A DNA stretch of 64,000 nt from DATHZQ01 sp965216945 (GTDB lineage: Bacteria; Actinomycetota; Acidimicrobiia; Spongiisociales; UBA5794). The stretch lies in contig CBDCGU010000003.1 of the NCBI GenBank assembly GCA_965216945.1, forward strand, positions 2,976,001 to 3,040,000, written 5' to 3'. Position numbers and translations under genes: made by a program. Of this stretch, positions 31,343 through 39,111 are shown piece by piece; within the stretch, counting starts at the first letter, position 1, and the number at the start of each line of letters is the position of its first letter. A model generated the notes under the pieces. That model was given only the letters and a program-made list of their open reading frames with translations. It searched no databases and was not told the DNA's origin.

Positions 31343-31621
31343 GTGCAGCTTGGGAGGGTGATGGGAACGGTCGTGGCCTCGGAGAAGGTGGTCGGTCTCG
31401 AGGGCGTGCGCTTCCTCGTCGTGCAACCACTCGACAAGCAGCAGGTACCCACGGGGCGTCCGGTGATCGCTGCCGATGCCGTCAACATGGCGGGCCCCGG
31501 CGAGCTGGTCTACTTCGTGGCATCACGCGAGGCAGCTGAAGCCTTGGACGAGCGCTTCGTTCCGGTCGACCACGCCATCGTCGGCATCGTCGACGACGTG
31601 CACCTGGACGCCGGCACATGA
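31343..31621 (+). CDS. BMC-P pentameric vertex protein 2
   Basis: A 92-aa EutN/CcmL-family protein: MQLGRVMGTVVASEKVVGLE, FLVVQPLDKQQVPTG, VIAADAVNMAGPGELVYFVA and VDHAIVGIVDDV. It differs from the first vertex protein in the middle loop (NMAGPGE). GTG at 31343 starts one base after the BMC-T stop. Its stop overlaps the start of the third BMC-P gene (ATGA), so the two are co-translated. Confidence 0.92.
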   Translation: MQLGRVMGTVVASEKVVGLEGVRFLVVQPLDKQQVPTGRPVIAADAVNMAGPGELVYFVASREAAEALDERFVPVDHAIVGIVDDVHLDAGT

Positions 31622-31887
31622 AGGTCGGGCGTGTCGTTGGGACGGTGGTGTCCACGATCAGCGTGGAGCTGTTCGACGGCGCACGCCTGCTCGTCTGCGA
31701 CCTGGTGGAGCCGGACGGCGGCGCCGGCGGGTACACGATCGCCTACGACGTCGTCGATGCGGGAGTGGGGGAAACCGTGCTGATCCTCGACGAGGGCTCC
31801 TCGGCGCGTCAGATCCTCGGGCGTAGCTGGGGCGCGATCCGGGCCGTGGTCGTCGGGGTGGTCGACGACTGGTCGGCAGGGGGCTGA
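31618..31887 (+). CDS. BMC-P pentameric vertex protein 3
   Basis: An 89-aa EutN/CcmL-family protein: MKVGRVVGTVVSTISVELFD, LLVCDLVEPDGG, TIAYDVVDAGVGETVLILDE and IRAVVVGVVDDW. It is the last shell gene of the operon and overlaps the second vertex gene by 4 bp. The next gene starts 78 bp on and is an unrelated lipoprotein with its own ribosome-binding site, so the BMC operon probably ends here. No T-tract terminator was seen. Confidence 0.92.
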   Translation: MKVGRVVGTVVSTISVELFDGARLLVCDLVEPDGGAGGYTIAYDVVDAGVGETVLILDEGSSARQILGRSWGAIRAVVVGVVDDWSAGG

Positions 31888-31965
31888 TCGCCAACTCGGG
31901 GTGAGGTGTCTTCCGCCGGCATGGGGGTATCGTCTCGCCGTACTTCTCGAGCAAGGGAGAGGCGG

Positions 31966-32319
31966 ATGACGAATCGCCTGCTGGCCACCGTGGCGGCGGT
32001 CGCGCTCGTCGCTGGTGCCTGCGGCGGCGATGGGAACACGTGTGGCGGAATCGCCGACGAGGCGATCGAGCTCGTCCAGGATCTCATCGACGAGATGGAC
32101 GAGATGACGCTCGAAGATCTGGCCGCGCTCGACCAGAGCTTCACCGCCGACTTCGAGGCCGGTGTCCAGCAGCTCGTGGACGACGCCGACGGCGCCAACT
32201 GCGGCGACGACCAGATGACGGACCTGATTCGCGACAGGGTGGGTGGCTTGACGTCCGATTCGGACGTCGGCCAGATCTTCATCGACCAGTTCCTCTCGGA
32301 CGACCTGTTCAGCGGGTGA
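31966..32319 (+). CDS. small lipoprotein, paralogue 1
   Basis: A 117-aa exported lipoprotein with signal peptide and lipobox VAGAC (Cys19). The mature part is acidic and helical (ELVQDLIDEMDEMTLEDLAA) with two further cysteines (NTCGG and NCGDDQMTDL). No known family is recognised. The next gene encodes a divergent paralogue with the same cysteine pattern. AGGGAGAGG precedes the ATG at 31966. Function unknown. A link to the microcompartment is not supported beyond adjacency, since the protein is exported. Confidence 0.7.
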   Translation: MTNRLLATVAAVALVAGACGGDGNTCGGIADEAIELVQDLIDEMDEMTLEDLAALDQSFTADFEAGVQQLVDDADGANCGDDQMTDLIRDRVGGLTSDSDVGQIFIDQFLSDDLFSG

Positions 32320-32323
32320 GTCG

Positions 32324-32767
32324 ATGACCTCGTTGCGGCGTGCGGCCCGGACGAAGGCCATGGTCGGGGCGGTGGCCTCGGTGCTCATTCTGCCGGCTTG
32401 CACCGGCGATGAGCTGCCCGTGGCCGTGCCGGTGGACGTCGAAACGTGTGACGAGCTGGTCGACGTCAGCGTGCAGCTCGTCGAGGTGTGGGTCGACGTG
32501 CTCACCGAAGTGCCGATCGACGAGTTGCTCACGGGCGAGCCACCGCCCGAGTTCGTCGAGCTCGCTGACATCGGTGCCGATCTCGACGAGCGGGCGAGTC
32601 GCCTCGGTTGCGACCCGCAGCAGATGAACGACGAGGTCCTGGCGCAGCTCGCCGAACGCGACATGGAGACCGAGGGAGCGGTAGCCGATCTGCTGCTCGA
32701 GATCGTCGAGGGCGGCGTTGTGTCCGACCTGCCCCCGCCTCCACCGACTACCCGGGTATCTCCGTGA
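32324..32767 (+). CDS. small lipoprotein, paralogue 2
   Basis: A 147-aa exported lipoprotein with lipobox LPAC (Cys26) and an acidic helical mature region. It shares with the preceding protein a Cys shortly after the N terminus (VETCDELVDV) and the motif CDPQQMNDEV, equivalent to CGDDQMTDL. A Pro-rich tail ends the protein. It starts 4 bp after its paralogue, so they form a pair. Its 3' end overlaps the convergent pgl gene by 20 bp. No function can be assigned. Confidence 0.68.
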   Translation: MTSLRRAARTKAMVGAVASVLILPACTGDELPVAVPVDVETCDELVDVSVQLVEVWVDVLTEVPIDELLTGEPPPEFVELADIGADLDERASRLGCDPQQMNDEVLAQLAERDMETEGAVADLLLEIVEGGVVSDLPPPPPTTRVSP

Positions 32768-33464
32768 TCGGCGGCGTCTGCCCGAGACGGGAGGCGGCCG
32801 CTTCGTCCAGGTACCAGGTGACCGCACCGTTGCCCGCCGCGACCCGCTGAGCCGGGAACGGCTCGCTGCCGTCGATGATCCGGGCAACCATCGACGCCTT
32901 CCCCTCGCCCGTGACGATGAACGCCACCTTCCGAGCAGCCCACAGCAGGGGCAACGTGGCCGACAGACGCCAAGTCTGCTTTGCGTCGACCCAATTGGCG
33001 ACGTAGTGGCGGTCTCGGACATCCAATGCGGCCGTCCCCGGAAACAGCGACGCCGTGTGACCGTCGTCCCCGAGGCCAAGCAGGACGAGTCCGGGCCGCG
33101 CCTCCGTGTCATGTCGCTCGAACAGCCGTCGAAGTGTCTCGTCGTACGCCGCTGCGGCGATCTCGGGATCGCCCAAGGTGTAGTCGGGCGCCAGCAGGCG
33201 CTCGGCGGCCCGGTCACCGAGGGTGCGGCGCACCATCCCGGTATTGGCATCCGGATGATCGGCAGCGACCCAACGCTCGTCACCCAGCCAGAGGGTCGTC
33301 TTGTTCCAGTCGATCGGTCGCTCGGCGAGGAGAGCATACGTGGCCTCCGGCGTCGATCCGCCGGCGAGACCGATCGTGAGGTGCTGCGCTGCCAGCACAT
33401 CGTGCTCGATCTCCGACGCCACGGCATGAGCCACGTCAGCGGCGGTGGGGTGGATCGCAAGCAT
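32748..33464 (-). CDS. pgl: 6-phosphogluconolactonase
   Basis: A 238-aa enzyme of the SOL/DevB type that hydrolyses 6-phosphogluconolactone in the oxidative pentose phosphate pathway. Family motifs present: GLAGGSTPEATYALL near the N terminus, LWLGDERWVAADHPDAN, and LLGLGDDGHTASLFPG with the catalytic His region. The ATG at 33464 is supported by TACGGT 6 nt upstream. The longer frame adds residues with no counterpart in the family. Its product, 6-phosphogluconate, leads to ribulose-5-phosphate, a possible substrate class for the nearby RpiB-like enzyme, but no direct coupling is shown. Confidence 0.9.
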   Translation of the reverse strand: MLAIHPTAADVAHAVASEIEHDVLAAQHLTIGLAGGSTPEATYALLAERPIDWNKTTLWLGDERWVAADHPDANTGMVRRTLGDRAAERLLAPDYTLGDPEIAAAAYDETLRRLFERHDTEARPGLVLLGLGDDGHTASLFPGTAALDVRDRHYVANWVDAKQTWRLSATLPLLWAARKVAFIVTGEGKASMVARIIDGSEPFPAQRVAAGNGAVTWYLDEAAASRLGQTPPITEIPG

Positions 33465-33470
33465 TCGCTG

Positions 33471-33476
33471 ACCGTA
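33471..33476 (-). promoter_or_regulatory. -10 hexamer TACGGT of pgl
   Basis: TACGGT on the minus strand ends 6 nt before the ATG at 33464. Confidence 0.45.
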
Positions 33477-33555
33477 GCGGAGGCGTAGCGGGTATGCCGG
33501 TCGTGCGATCGCCGCGGGTCGCGGCCCGTCCAAGAGGAGATGAGATACTCAACGC

Positions 33556-34245
33556 ATGGCGCGACGGCTGAAGCTCGAGGCAGGGGACATCACGGTGACT
33601 GCCCGGTTGGCGATGCCGGTGGAGGGGACCGAGATCGGCATCGTTCTGGCACACGGAGCGGGCGCCGGACAGGACCATCCGTGGATGGTGACGATGCGGG
33701 AGTCGCTCGCCGCTCAGGGATTCCCGACGATGACCTTCAACTACGCCTACACCGAGGGCGGTCGCAAGGCCCCGGATCGACCGCCGAAGCTGCTGGCCGT
33801 TCACTCCGCCGCACTCGAGCGCATGCTCCGCTACGTCGACACGGTCGTCCTGGCCGGGAAGTCCATGGGCGGCCGGATCGCGTCGCATCTGGCCGCAGAC
33901 ACCACTGATCCGGTGGCAGGCCTCGTGTATTTCGGCTATCCCCTCGTGCCGCTCGGCAAGGGAACCCCTCGACCGACCGATCATCTCGGCCGGATCGGTG
34001 TGCCGCAGCTGTTCTTTGCCGGAACCCGAGACCGGCTGAGCCCGCCAGACCTGGTCTCCAAGGTGGCGAGCGGGGCGAAGGACGCCGAGTTGGTGGTCAT
34101 CCCCGACGCCGATCACTCCTTCGCGGTGCCGAAGCGGTCCGGGCGGACCACGGCTGAGACCTTGCAGGGGCTAGCCGCGACGACGGGGGAGTGGATTCAC
34201 CGGTCGATTCGGCGGCGTCACCCGGACGATGGCGGAGGCGTGTAG
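33556..34245 (+). CDS. alpha/beta hydrolase (TEX30/KANL3-like, dienelactone hydrolase superfamily)
   Basis: A 229-aa alpha/beta hydrolase. Motifs are GIVLAHGAGAGQDHPWM with the oxyanion region, nucleophile elbow LAGKSMGGRIASHL, FAGTRDRLSPP with the acid, and IPDADHSF with the base His. It matches the small soluble hydrolases related to TEX30, whose substrates are unknown. The ATG at 33556 is preceded 6 nt upstream by GATACT. Its end overlaps the convergent mutT1-like gene by 28 bp. Confidence 0.8.
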   Translation: MARRLKLEAGDITVTARLAMPVEGTEIGIVLAHGAGAGQDHPWMVTMRESLAAQGFPTMTFNYAYTEGGRKAPDRPPKLLAVHSAALERMLRYVDTVVLAGKSMGGRIASHLAADTTDPVAGLVYFGYPLVPLGKGTPRPTDHLGRIGVPQLFFAGTRDRLSPPDLVSKVASGAKDAELVVIPDADHSFAVPKRSGRTTAETLQGLAATTGEWIHRSIRRRHPDDGGGV

Positions 34246-35105
34246 AGGCCGCCGCGCACCCGTCCCTCGAGGAGATCGAGTGTCCAGATCGAAGCCTTCT
34301 TCCACTGCAGGCGGTCGGCGAAGTCGACTCCCTCGGCTTGCAGGTGGCCGAGTAGCCCGCTGATGACGTCGCCGTGCGTGCACACCACCGCCGCCGTGTC
34401 GCTCAACGACCCCAGGAACTGCAGCTGATCTTCGGGCGCAGCGCCCTCGACGAGCGACGGCTCGTGCGCGACGTCGAGGTCGAGCGCCTGTGCGTACGGG
34501 CGCACCGTCTGATCGCACCGTTCGTAATGCGACGAGTGCACCGTGTCGACCGGGAGCTCGAGAAGCCGTTCCTTGATCGTGGCGGCTTGGCGTAGACCCT
34601 TGGCCGACAGCGGGCGCAGATGATCTGCCTCCTGCCAGGACTTGCGTTGACCGGCGTGGGCGTGCCGCACCAAATGTACGACGGCGCTCTTCGATCGAGT
34701 GAGCTCCCGCTCCGCCCGCATCAGGACGTTGCGATCCCGTGCGTAAGACGTCAAGCGCTTCGCCTTCCGTATCGGCAGCCACTGGATCGCATCGGCCTCC
34801 TTGTTCGGCCGGAACTCACCGCCGGTCACCGTGAGCAGCCAGTACCGAACGACCTTCTGCTTGCTGTTGGTTCGGTAACCGACGGCACCGAGCCCGCCGC
34901 CGAGCTCGCCGGTGTAACCCGTCTCTTCCTCGACCTCGCGCACAGCCGCTGCCTCATACGTCTCGCCGGTGTCGAGATGACCTTTCGGCAGCGACCAGTC
35001 GTCGTAGCGCGGACGGTGAATGAGGAGCACCTCAGTGGTGTGTCCCGCCGTCCGGTGGGCAACGGCGCCCGCGGCCCTGGCTATTTCGAGATCCCCACTC
35101 GTCAT
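34218..35105 (-). CDS. mutT1: MutT1-like Nudix hydrolase fused to a histidine phosphatase
   Basis: A 295-aa two-domain protein. The Nudix domain occupies 1-135 with the box from GHLDTGETY to VEEETGY at 42-64. A histidine-phosphatase (SixA/RHG) domain follows from about 140 with HLVRHAHAGQ (Arg147-His148). In mycobacteria MutT1 has this fusion, degrades 8-oxo-GTP and diadenosine polyphosphates, and lies beside ppk. The same pairing occurs here, with a 4-bp overlap with ppk (ATGA). It therefore likely cleans the nucleotide pool. The ATG at 35105 begins exactly at the Nudix fold and the longer frame lies within ppk. Confidence 0.88.
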   Translation of the reverse strand: MTSGDLEIARAAGAVAHRTAGHTTEVLLIHRPRYDDWSLPKGHLDTGETYEAAAVREVEEETGYTGELGGGLGAVGYRTNSKQKVVRYWLLTVTGGEFRPNKEADAIQWLPIRKAKRLTSYARDRNVLMRAERELTRSKSAVVHLVRHAHAGQRKSWQEADHLRPLSAKGLRQAATIKERLLELPVDTVHSSHYERCDQTVRPYAQALDLDVAHEPSLVEGAAPEDQLQFLGSLSDTAAVVCTHGDVISGLLGHLQAEGVDFADRLQWKKASIWTLDLLEGRVRGGLYTPPPSSG

Positions 35106-37186
35106 CGACGGATGTGTTCCTCCGCCTGCTCTCGTTCGAGCGCCAGCTCCTGCATGCGGTTGTGCGTGTGGAGACCCGCAGTGTGCGGCACCTTGGACCA
35201 CCGGTCGTCTTCTAGGGACCAGGCCAGCGCATCGTCGTTCATGAGCACGTCGAGGATCTCTTCGATCCGAAGCTTGAGCCGCGGATCGATCACGGGTGTC
35301 AGTGCTTCGACCCGGCCGTCGAGGTTGCGGGTCATCAGATCGGCCGAGCCGGTGTAGTACACGGCGCCCTCGGAGGGGTCGCCGAACCTGTAGATCCGGG
35401 AGTGCTCGAGGAACCGGCCCACGACGGAGCGCACCCTGATCGTGGGGGACAGCTCCGGCACGCCGGGGCGGAGGGAGCAGATGCCGCGGACGATGATGTC
35501 GATCTCGCACCCCTGTTGTGAGGCCTCGTACAGCTCGCCGATGATGCCGGGGTCGACGAGGTGATTGAGCTTGAAGAGGATGCGGCCATCGCGCCCTTTG
35601 GCGCCCTCCTCGCGAATGCGTTTGGTCAACTTGTGCCGGAGCTTCTTCGGCGCAACCAGCAGGCGCCGGTACGACCTGGGCTCGCCGTAGCCGGTGAGCA
35701 CGTTGAAGAGCTCGGACAGATCCCTCCCCAACTTGGGGTCAGCGGTGAAGATCCCGAGGTCCTCGTACAGCCGAGCGGTCTTGGGGTTGTAGTTGCCGGT
35801 GCCGATGTGGGCATAGCGGCGCAACCCGTCTTCCTCCCGGCGCACGACCAGCAGGACCTTGGCGTGCGTCTTGAGGCCCACGACGCCGTACACGACGTGG
35901 ACGCCGGCGCTCTCCAGCATCTTGGCCCACGTGATGTTGGCGGCTTCGTCGAAGCGAGCCTTCAACTCGACGAGGACGACCACCTGTTTCCCGGCTCCCG
36001 CAGCAGCGATGAGCGACTGGACGATGGCTTCCTCGCCGCCGCTCGCCGGGTCCTCCGGCGCCCAGGTGCGGTACAGCGTCTGTTTGATGGCGAGCACGTC
36101 CGGGTCGGCCGCTGCCTGCGCCAGGAAGGCTCCCGTCGAGGCGGCGAAGGACTCGTAGGGATGATGGACGAAGATGTCGCCTGACCGGATGACGTCGAAG
36201 AAGTTGAGCGTCGTGTCGACGGCCGGCGTGAGGCGCGGACTCGTACGCGGCACCCACGGTGGCTCCTTCAGGTCGCTGCGATCCATTCCGTACAGCTCGA
36301 AGAGCGATCCGAGATCCAGGGGCGCGGTCCTGGTGTACACCTGCTCCTTGTCGAGATCGAGCTCTCGTTCGAGCAGGGCAAGGCCTTCTGCCAGGGCGCC
36401 GGGCTCCACCTCCAGGCGGATCGCACCGGCCGAGCGTTGCCGGAAGCGCAACACCGACTCCATCGCCTCCAGGAGGTCGTCGGCTTCCTCCTCCTCGAGG
36501 GCGAGGTCGGCGTTGCGGGTGACGCGGAACGCAAACGTCGCCACGACGGGGTGTGCCGGGAACAGGCGCTCGACGTTGTGGGCGATGACCTCTTCGATCG
36601 GGACGAACCGTTCCTCGGACAGCCGCATGAATCGGGGCAGGAGCTGTGGCACCTTCACCCGGGCGAATTGCAGCTCATCACGGTGTGGGTCACGGACGAC
36701 CACGGCGAGGTTGAGCGAAAGGTCCGAGATGTAGGGGAATGGGTGAGCGGGATCGACGGCAAGAGGCGTCAGGACGGGGAACACGTGCTGCTCGAACCGA
36801 TCGTGCAGTTCGATGATCTCGTCGTCGGTCAGATCGGGGTACTCGAGGATGTGGATGTCCGACTTGGCCAGCAACGGCATCAGTTCGTCGACGAAGAGGC
36901 TGTCCATCCGGGCAAAGAGTGCGGCAACCCGCGTGCGGATCGCCGCGAGTTGCTCGCGAGGCGTCATACCGTCGGCCGTCGGCGTGGTCACCCCACCTGC
37001 CACCTGGTTGCGGATGCCGGAGACACGCACCTGGAAGAACTCGTCGAGGTTCTGGGCCACGATCGCTACGAATTTGAGCCGCTCCAGCAGCGGCAGGTCG
37101 GCATCCTCGGCGATCGCCAGCACGCGTTCCTGGAACGCGAGCAGCGAGAGCTCTCGGTTGATCAGGTTCTCGGGGGCCGGGACCAT
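35102..37186 (-). CDS. ppk: polyphosphate kinase 1
   Basis: A 694-aa polyphosphate kinase of normal length. The N domain starts LINRELSLLAFQERVLAIAE and has FVAIVAQNLDEFFQVR. The catalytic half includes HHPYESF and the autophosphorylated His region YAHIGTGNYNPKTARLYEDL, followed by GRDLSELFNVLTGY and IIVRGICSLRPGVPELS. It reversibly transfers the ATP gamma phosphate to polyphosphate. The ATG at 37186 is supported by TACGAT 6 nt upstream. It forms an operon with mutT1. Confidence 0.95.
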   Translation of the reverse strand: MVPAPENLINRELSLLAFQERVLAIAEDADLPLLERLKFVAIVAQNLDEFFQVRVSGIRNQVAGGVTTPTADGMTPREQLAAIRTRVAALFARMDSLFVDELMPLLAKSDIHILEYPDLTDDEIIELHDRFEQHVFPVLTPLAVDPAHPFPYISDLSLNLAVVVRDPHRDELQFARVKVPQLLPRFMRLSEERFVPIEEVIAHNVERLFPAHPVVATFAFRVTRNADLALEEEEADDLLEAMESVLRFRQRSAGAIRLEVEPGALAEGLALLERELDLDKEQVYTRTAPLDLGSLFELYGMDRSDLKEPPWVPRTSPRLTPAVDTTLNFFDVIRSGDIFVHHPYESFAASTGAFLAQAAADPDVLAIKQTLYRTWAPEDPASGGEEAIVQSLIAAAGAGKQVVVLVELKARFDEAANITWAKMLESAGVHVVYGVVGLKTHAKVLLVVRREEDGLRRYAHIGTGNYNPKTARLYEDLGIFTADPKLGRDLSELFNVLTGYGEPRSYRRLLVAPKKLRHKLTKRIREEGAKGRDGRILFKLNHLVDPGIIGELYEASQQGCEIDIIVRGICSLRPGVPELSPTIRVRSVVGRFLEHSRIYRFGDPSEGAVYYTGSADLMTRNLDGRVEALTPVIDPRLKLRIEEILDVLMNDDALAWSLEDDRWSKVPHTAGLHTHNRMQELALEREQAEEHIRR

Positions 37187-37192
37187 GGGGTC

Positions 37193-37198
37193 ATCGTA
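37193..37198 (-). promoter_or_regulatory. -10 hexamer TACGAT of ppk
   Basis: TACGAT on the minus strand ends 6 nt before the ATG at 37186. Confidence 0.45.
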
Positions 37199-37251
37199 TA
37201 CGAGTCGTCCCGTCTGCGACGAGGCCGAACTGCACGACAAACCGCCGGGGG

Positions 37252-37257
37252 TAGCCT
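37252..37257 (+). promoter_or_regulatory. -10 hexamer TAGCCT of a lipoprotein gene
   Basis: TAGCCT ends 7 nt before the ATG at 37265. Confidence 0.4.
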
Positions 37258-37264
37258 GCGACCG

Positions 37265-37786
37265 ATGCACCGGCTCGCCCTCGCCGCCTTTGGTCTGCTC
37301 ACACTCATCGCAGCTGCGTGCGGTTCCAGCGGGCCGGCTGCGCCGCCCGTGGGGACTGCGGAGTTGGTGTGCGGCGGCAACTTCTGCGTGGAATACCCCA
37401 CCTCGTGGGAGCTCGTGGAACAGACGCCCGAGTTCGTGTCGCTGCGCCACCCTCTCGCCCCCGACGACGTCGTCGCAACCGTGGGCCAGGTCAACATGGA
37501 AGGCATCGTCAACGGCGCCGGTAAAGAATGGCCGCAGACGACGGACAGCGTCGTGCGCAGCTTCTGGACGTTGATCGATGGCGGTGGCGCCGAGCTGGCG
37601 ACGGTCACGCCACTGCAGGACGGCTCCGTAGAGAGCTTTGGAACCTTCGCCGGCGGCCGTCTCTGGTACCGGCTGACCCCGCTCGAGGGGCGGCGTGCTG
37701 TCGGTGTCGAGGTCCGCGGCCCGAACTCGAGCTGGGAGACCCACGCCGAGCTCATTCTCGGATCCCTGGTGCTGGCGATCCCGTGA
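37265..37786 (+). CDS. lipoprotein of unknown function
   Basis: A 173-aa exported lipoprotein with lipobox AAAC (Cys19). The mature domain is beta-rich with a Cys pair VCGGNFCVEYPTSWEL close to the N terminus, then VSLRHPLAPDDVVATVGQVN and GRLWYRLTPLEGRRAVGVEV. The fold resembles PsbP/LpqN-like domains that begin with a SWEL-type stretch, but this is only a resemblance. ATG at 37265 follows TAGCCT by 7 nt. The murA gene begins 32 bp downstream with its own hexamer. Confidence 0.7.
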   Translation: MHRLALAAFGLLTLIAAACGSSGPAAPPVGTAELVCGGNFCVEYPTSWELVEQTPEFVSLRHPLAPDDVVATVGQVNMEGIVNGAGKEWPQTTDSVVRSFWTLIDGGGAELATVTPLQDGSVESFGTFAGGRLWYRLTPLEGRRAVGVEVRGPNSSWETHAELILGSLVLAIP

Positions 37787-37804
37787 TCCAGCCTCCCGCC
37801 GGCG

Positions 37805-37810
37805 TACACT
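37805..37810 (+). promoter_or_regulatory. -10 hexamer TACACT of murA
   Basis: TACACT ends 8 nt before the ATG at 37819. Confidence 0.45.
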
Positions 37811-37818
37811 GCGCCGCG

Positions 37819-39069
37819 ATGGAGACCATACGAGTCGTCGGCGGGCACCCGCTCGACGGCGAAGTCGCCGTACTCGGGGCCAAGAACGCCGTGCTGAAGC
37901 ACATGGTGGCGACCTTGCTGGCCCCGGGCACTCACCAGCTGCACAACGTGCCGGGCATCCTCGACGTGCACATCATGGGTGAGGTGCTGGAGCACGTCGG
38001 CGCTACCTGTTCCTTCACCGGGACCACCCTGACGATCGAGGTGCCCGAGCGACCCAATCCAGAGGCGCCGCTCGACCTGGTGCGCAGAATGCGGGCTTCG
38101 ATCCTGGTGCTCGGGGCACTGCTCGCCCGCTGCGGCGAAGCACGAGTCGCCCTGCCCGGCGGAGACGACTTCGGCTCGCGCCCGATCGACATGCACCTCG
38201 AGGGTCTGCGCTCCATGGGCGCCCACTTCGAGCTTCGCCACGGCGTGCTGGAGGGCTCCGCACCCGACGGCCTGTATGGCACCGAAGTGTTCCTCGAGTT
38301 TCCCTCGGTCGGGGCCACCGAGAACATCCTGCTGGCCGCCGCCCTGGCGCGGGGTCGCACCGTCATCGGCAATGCCGCTCGGGAGCCGGAGCTCGCCGAC
38401 CTGGCTGCCCTGCTCAACAAGATGGGAGCAAGGATCGGCGGTGCCGGCACCTCGACGATCGAGATCGAGGGCGTGCGATCCCTCGAGCCGGCCGATCATC
38501 GGGTCGTACCCGACCGGCTGGAAGCGGGCACCTATGCGATCGCTGGTGCCATCTCGCGCGGTGCGGTGACGGTGCGCGATTGTGTGCCCGACCACCTCCG
38601 CATGGAGATCCGCAAGATGCGCGACGCCGGATGCGACATCGACACCGGTCTCGACTGGGTTACGGTGAAGGGCCCGGATCGCCTCACCGCCGTCGACTTC
38701 GCCACATTGCCCTATCCCGGGTTCCACACGGACATGCACCCGCAGATGGTTGCGCTGCTGGCAACCGCAGACGGCACGTCGCTCATCACCGAGAACGTGT
38801 ACGACGCCCGCTTTCGCTACATCGGTGAGCTGAACCGGATGGGAGCCGACATCCACACGGACGGCTCCCACGTCGTGATACGCGGCGTCAATCAACTGAG
38901 TGGTTGCGAAGTGGACGGGTGTGACATCCGTGCCGGAGCGGCCCTGGTGCTTGCCGGACTCGGTGCGGACGGTGTCACCTGTGTGACGAATGCTCACCAC
39001 ATCGACCGCGGATACGACGGATTCGTCGAGAAGCTCGCCGCGCTCGGAGCCGACATCGGTCGGGTCTGA
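37819..39069 (+). CDS. murA: UDP-N-acetylglucosamine 1-carboxyvinyltransferase
   Basis: A 416-aa enolpyruvyl transferase making the first committed step of peptidoglycan synthesis. Motifs are LGAKNAVLKHMVATLL near the N terminus, MRASILVLGALLARCG, then LPGGDDFGSRPIDMHLEG. E. coli MurA has Cys115 in LPGGC. Here the residue is Asp, as in mycobacteria, a change known to block fosfomycin alkylation. The rest (NAAREPELADLA, RLEAGTYAIAGAISRG, PYPGFHTDMHPQ, HHIDRGYDGF) is normal. ATG at 37819 follows TACACT by 8 nt. It is followed by a SpoIID-domain gene. Confidence 0.93.
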   Translation: METIRVVGGHPLDGEVAVLGAKNAVLKHMVATLLAPGTHQLHNVPGILDVHIMGEVLEHVGATCSFTGTTLTIEVPERPNPEAPLDLVRRMRASILVLGALLARCGEARVALPGGDDFGSRPIDMHLEGLRSMGAHFELRHGVLEGSAPDGLYGTEVFLEFPSVGATENILLAAALARGRTVIGNAAREPELADLAALLNKMGARIGGAGTSTIEIEGVRSLEPADHRVVPDRLEAGTYAIAGAISRGAVTVRDCVPDHLRMEIRKMRDAGCDIDTGLDWVTVKGPDRLTAVDFATLPYPGFHTDMHPQMVALLATADGTSLITENVYDARFRYIGELNRMGADIHTDGSHVVIRGVNQLSGCEVDGCDIRAGAALVLAGLGADGVTCVTNAHHIDRGYDGFVEKLAALGADIGRV

Positions 39070-39111
39070 GGGGCAGGTTGCGTGGGTGGGGCGACGTGGC
39101 AGGCTTGCGTC

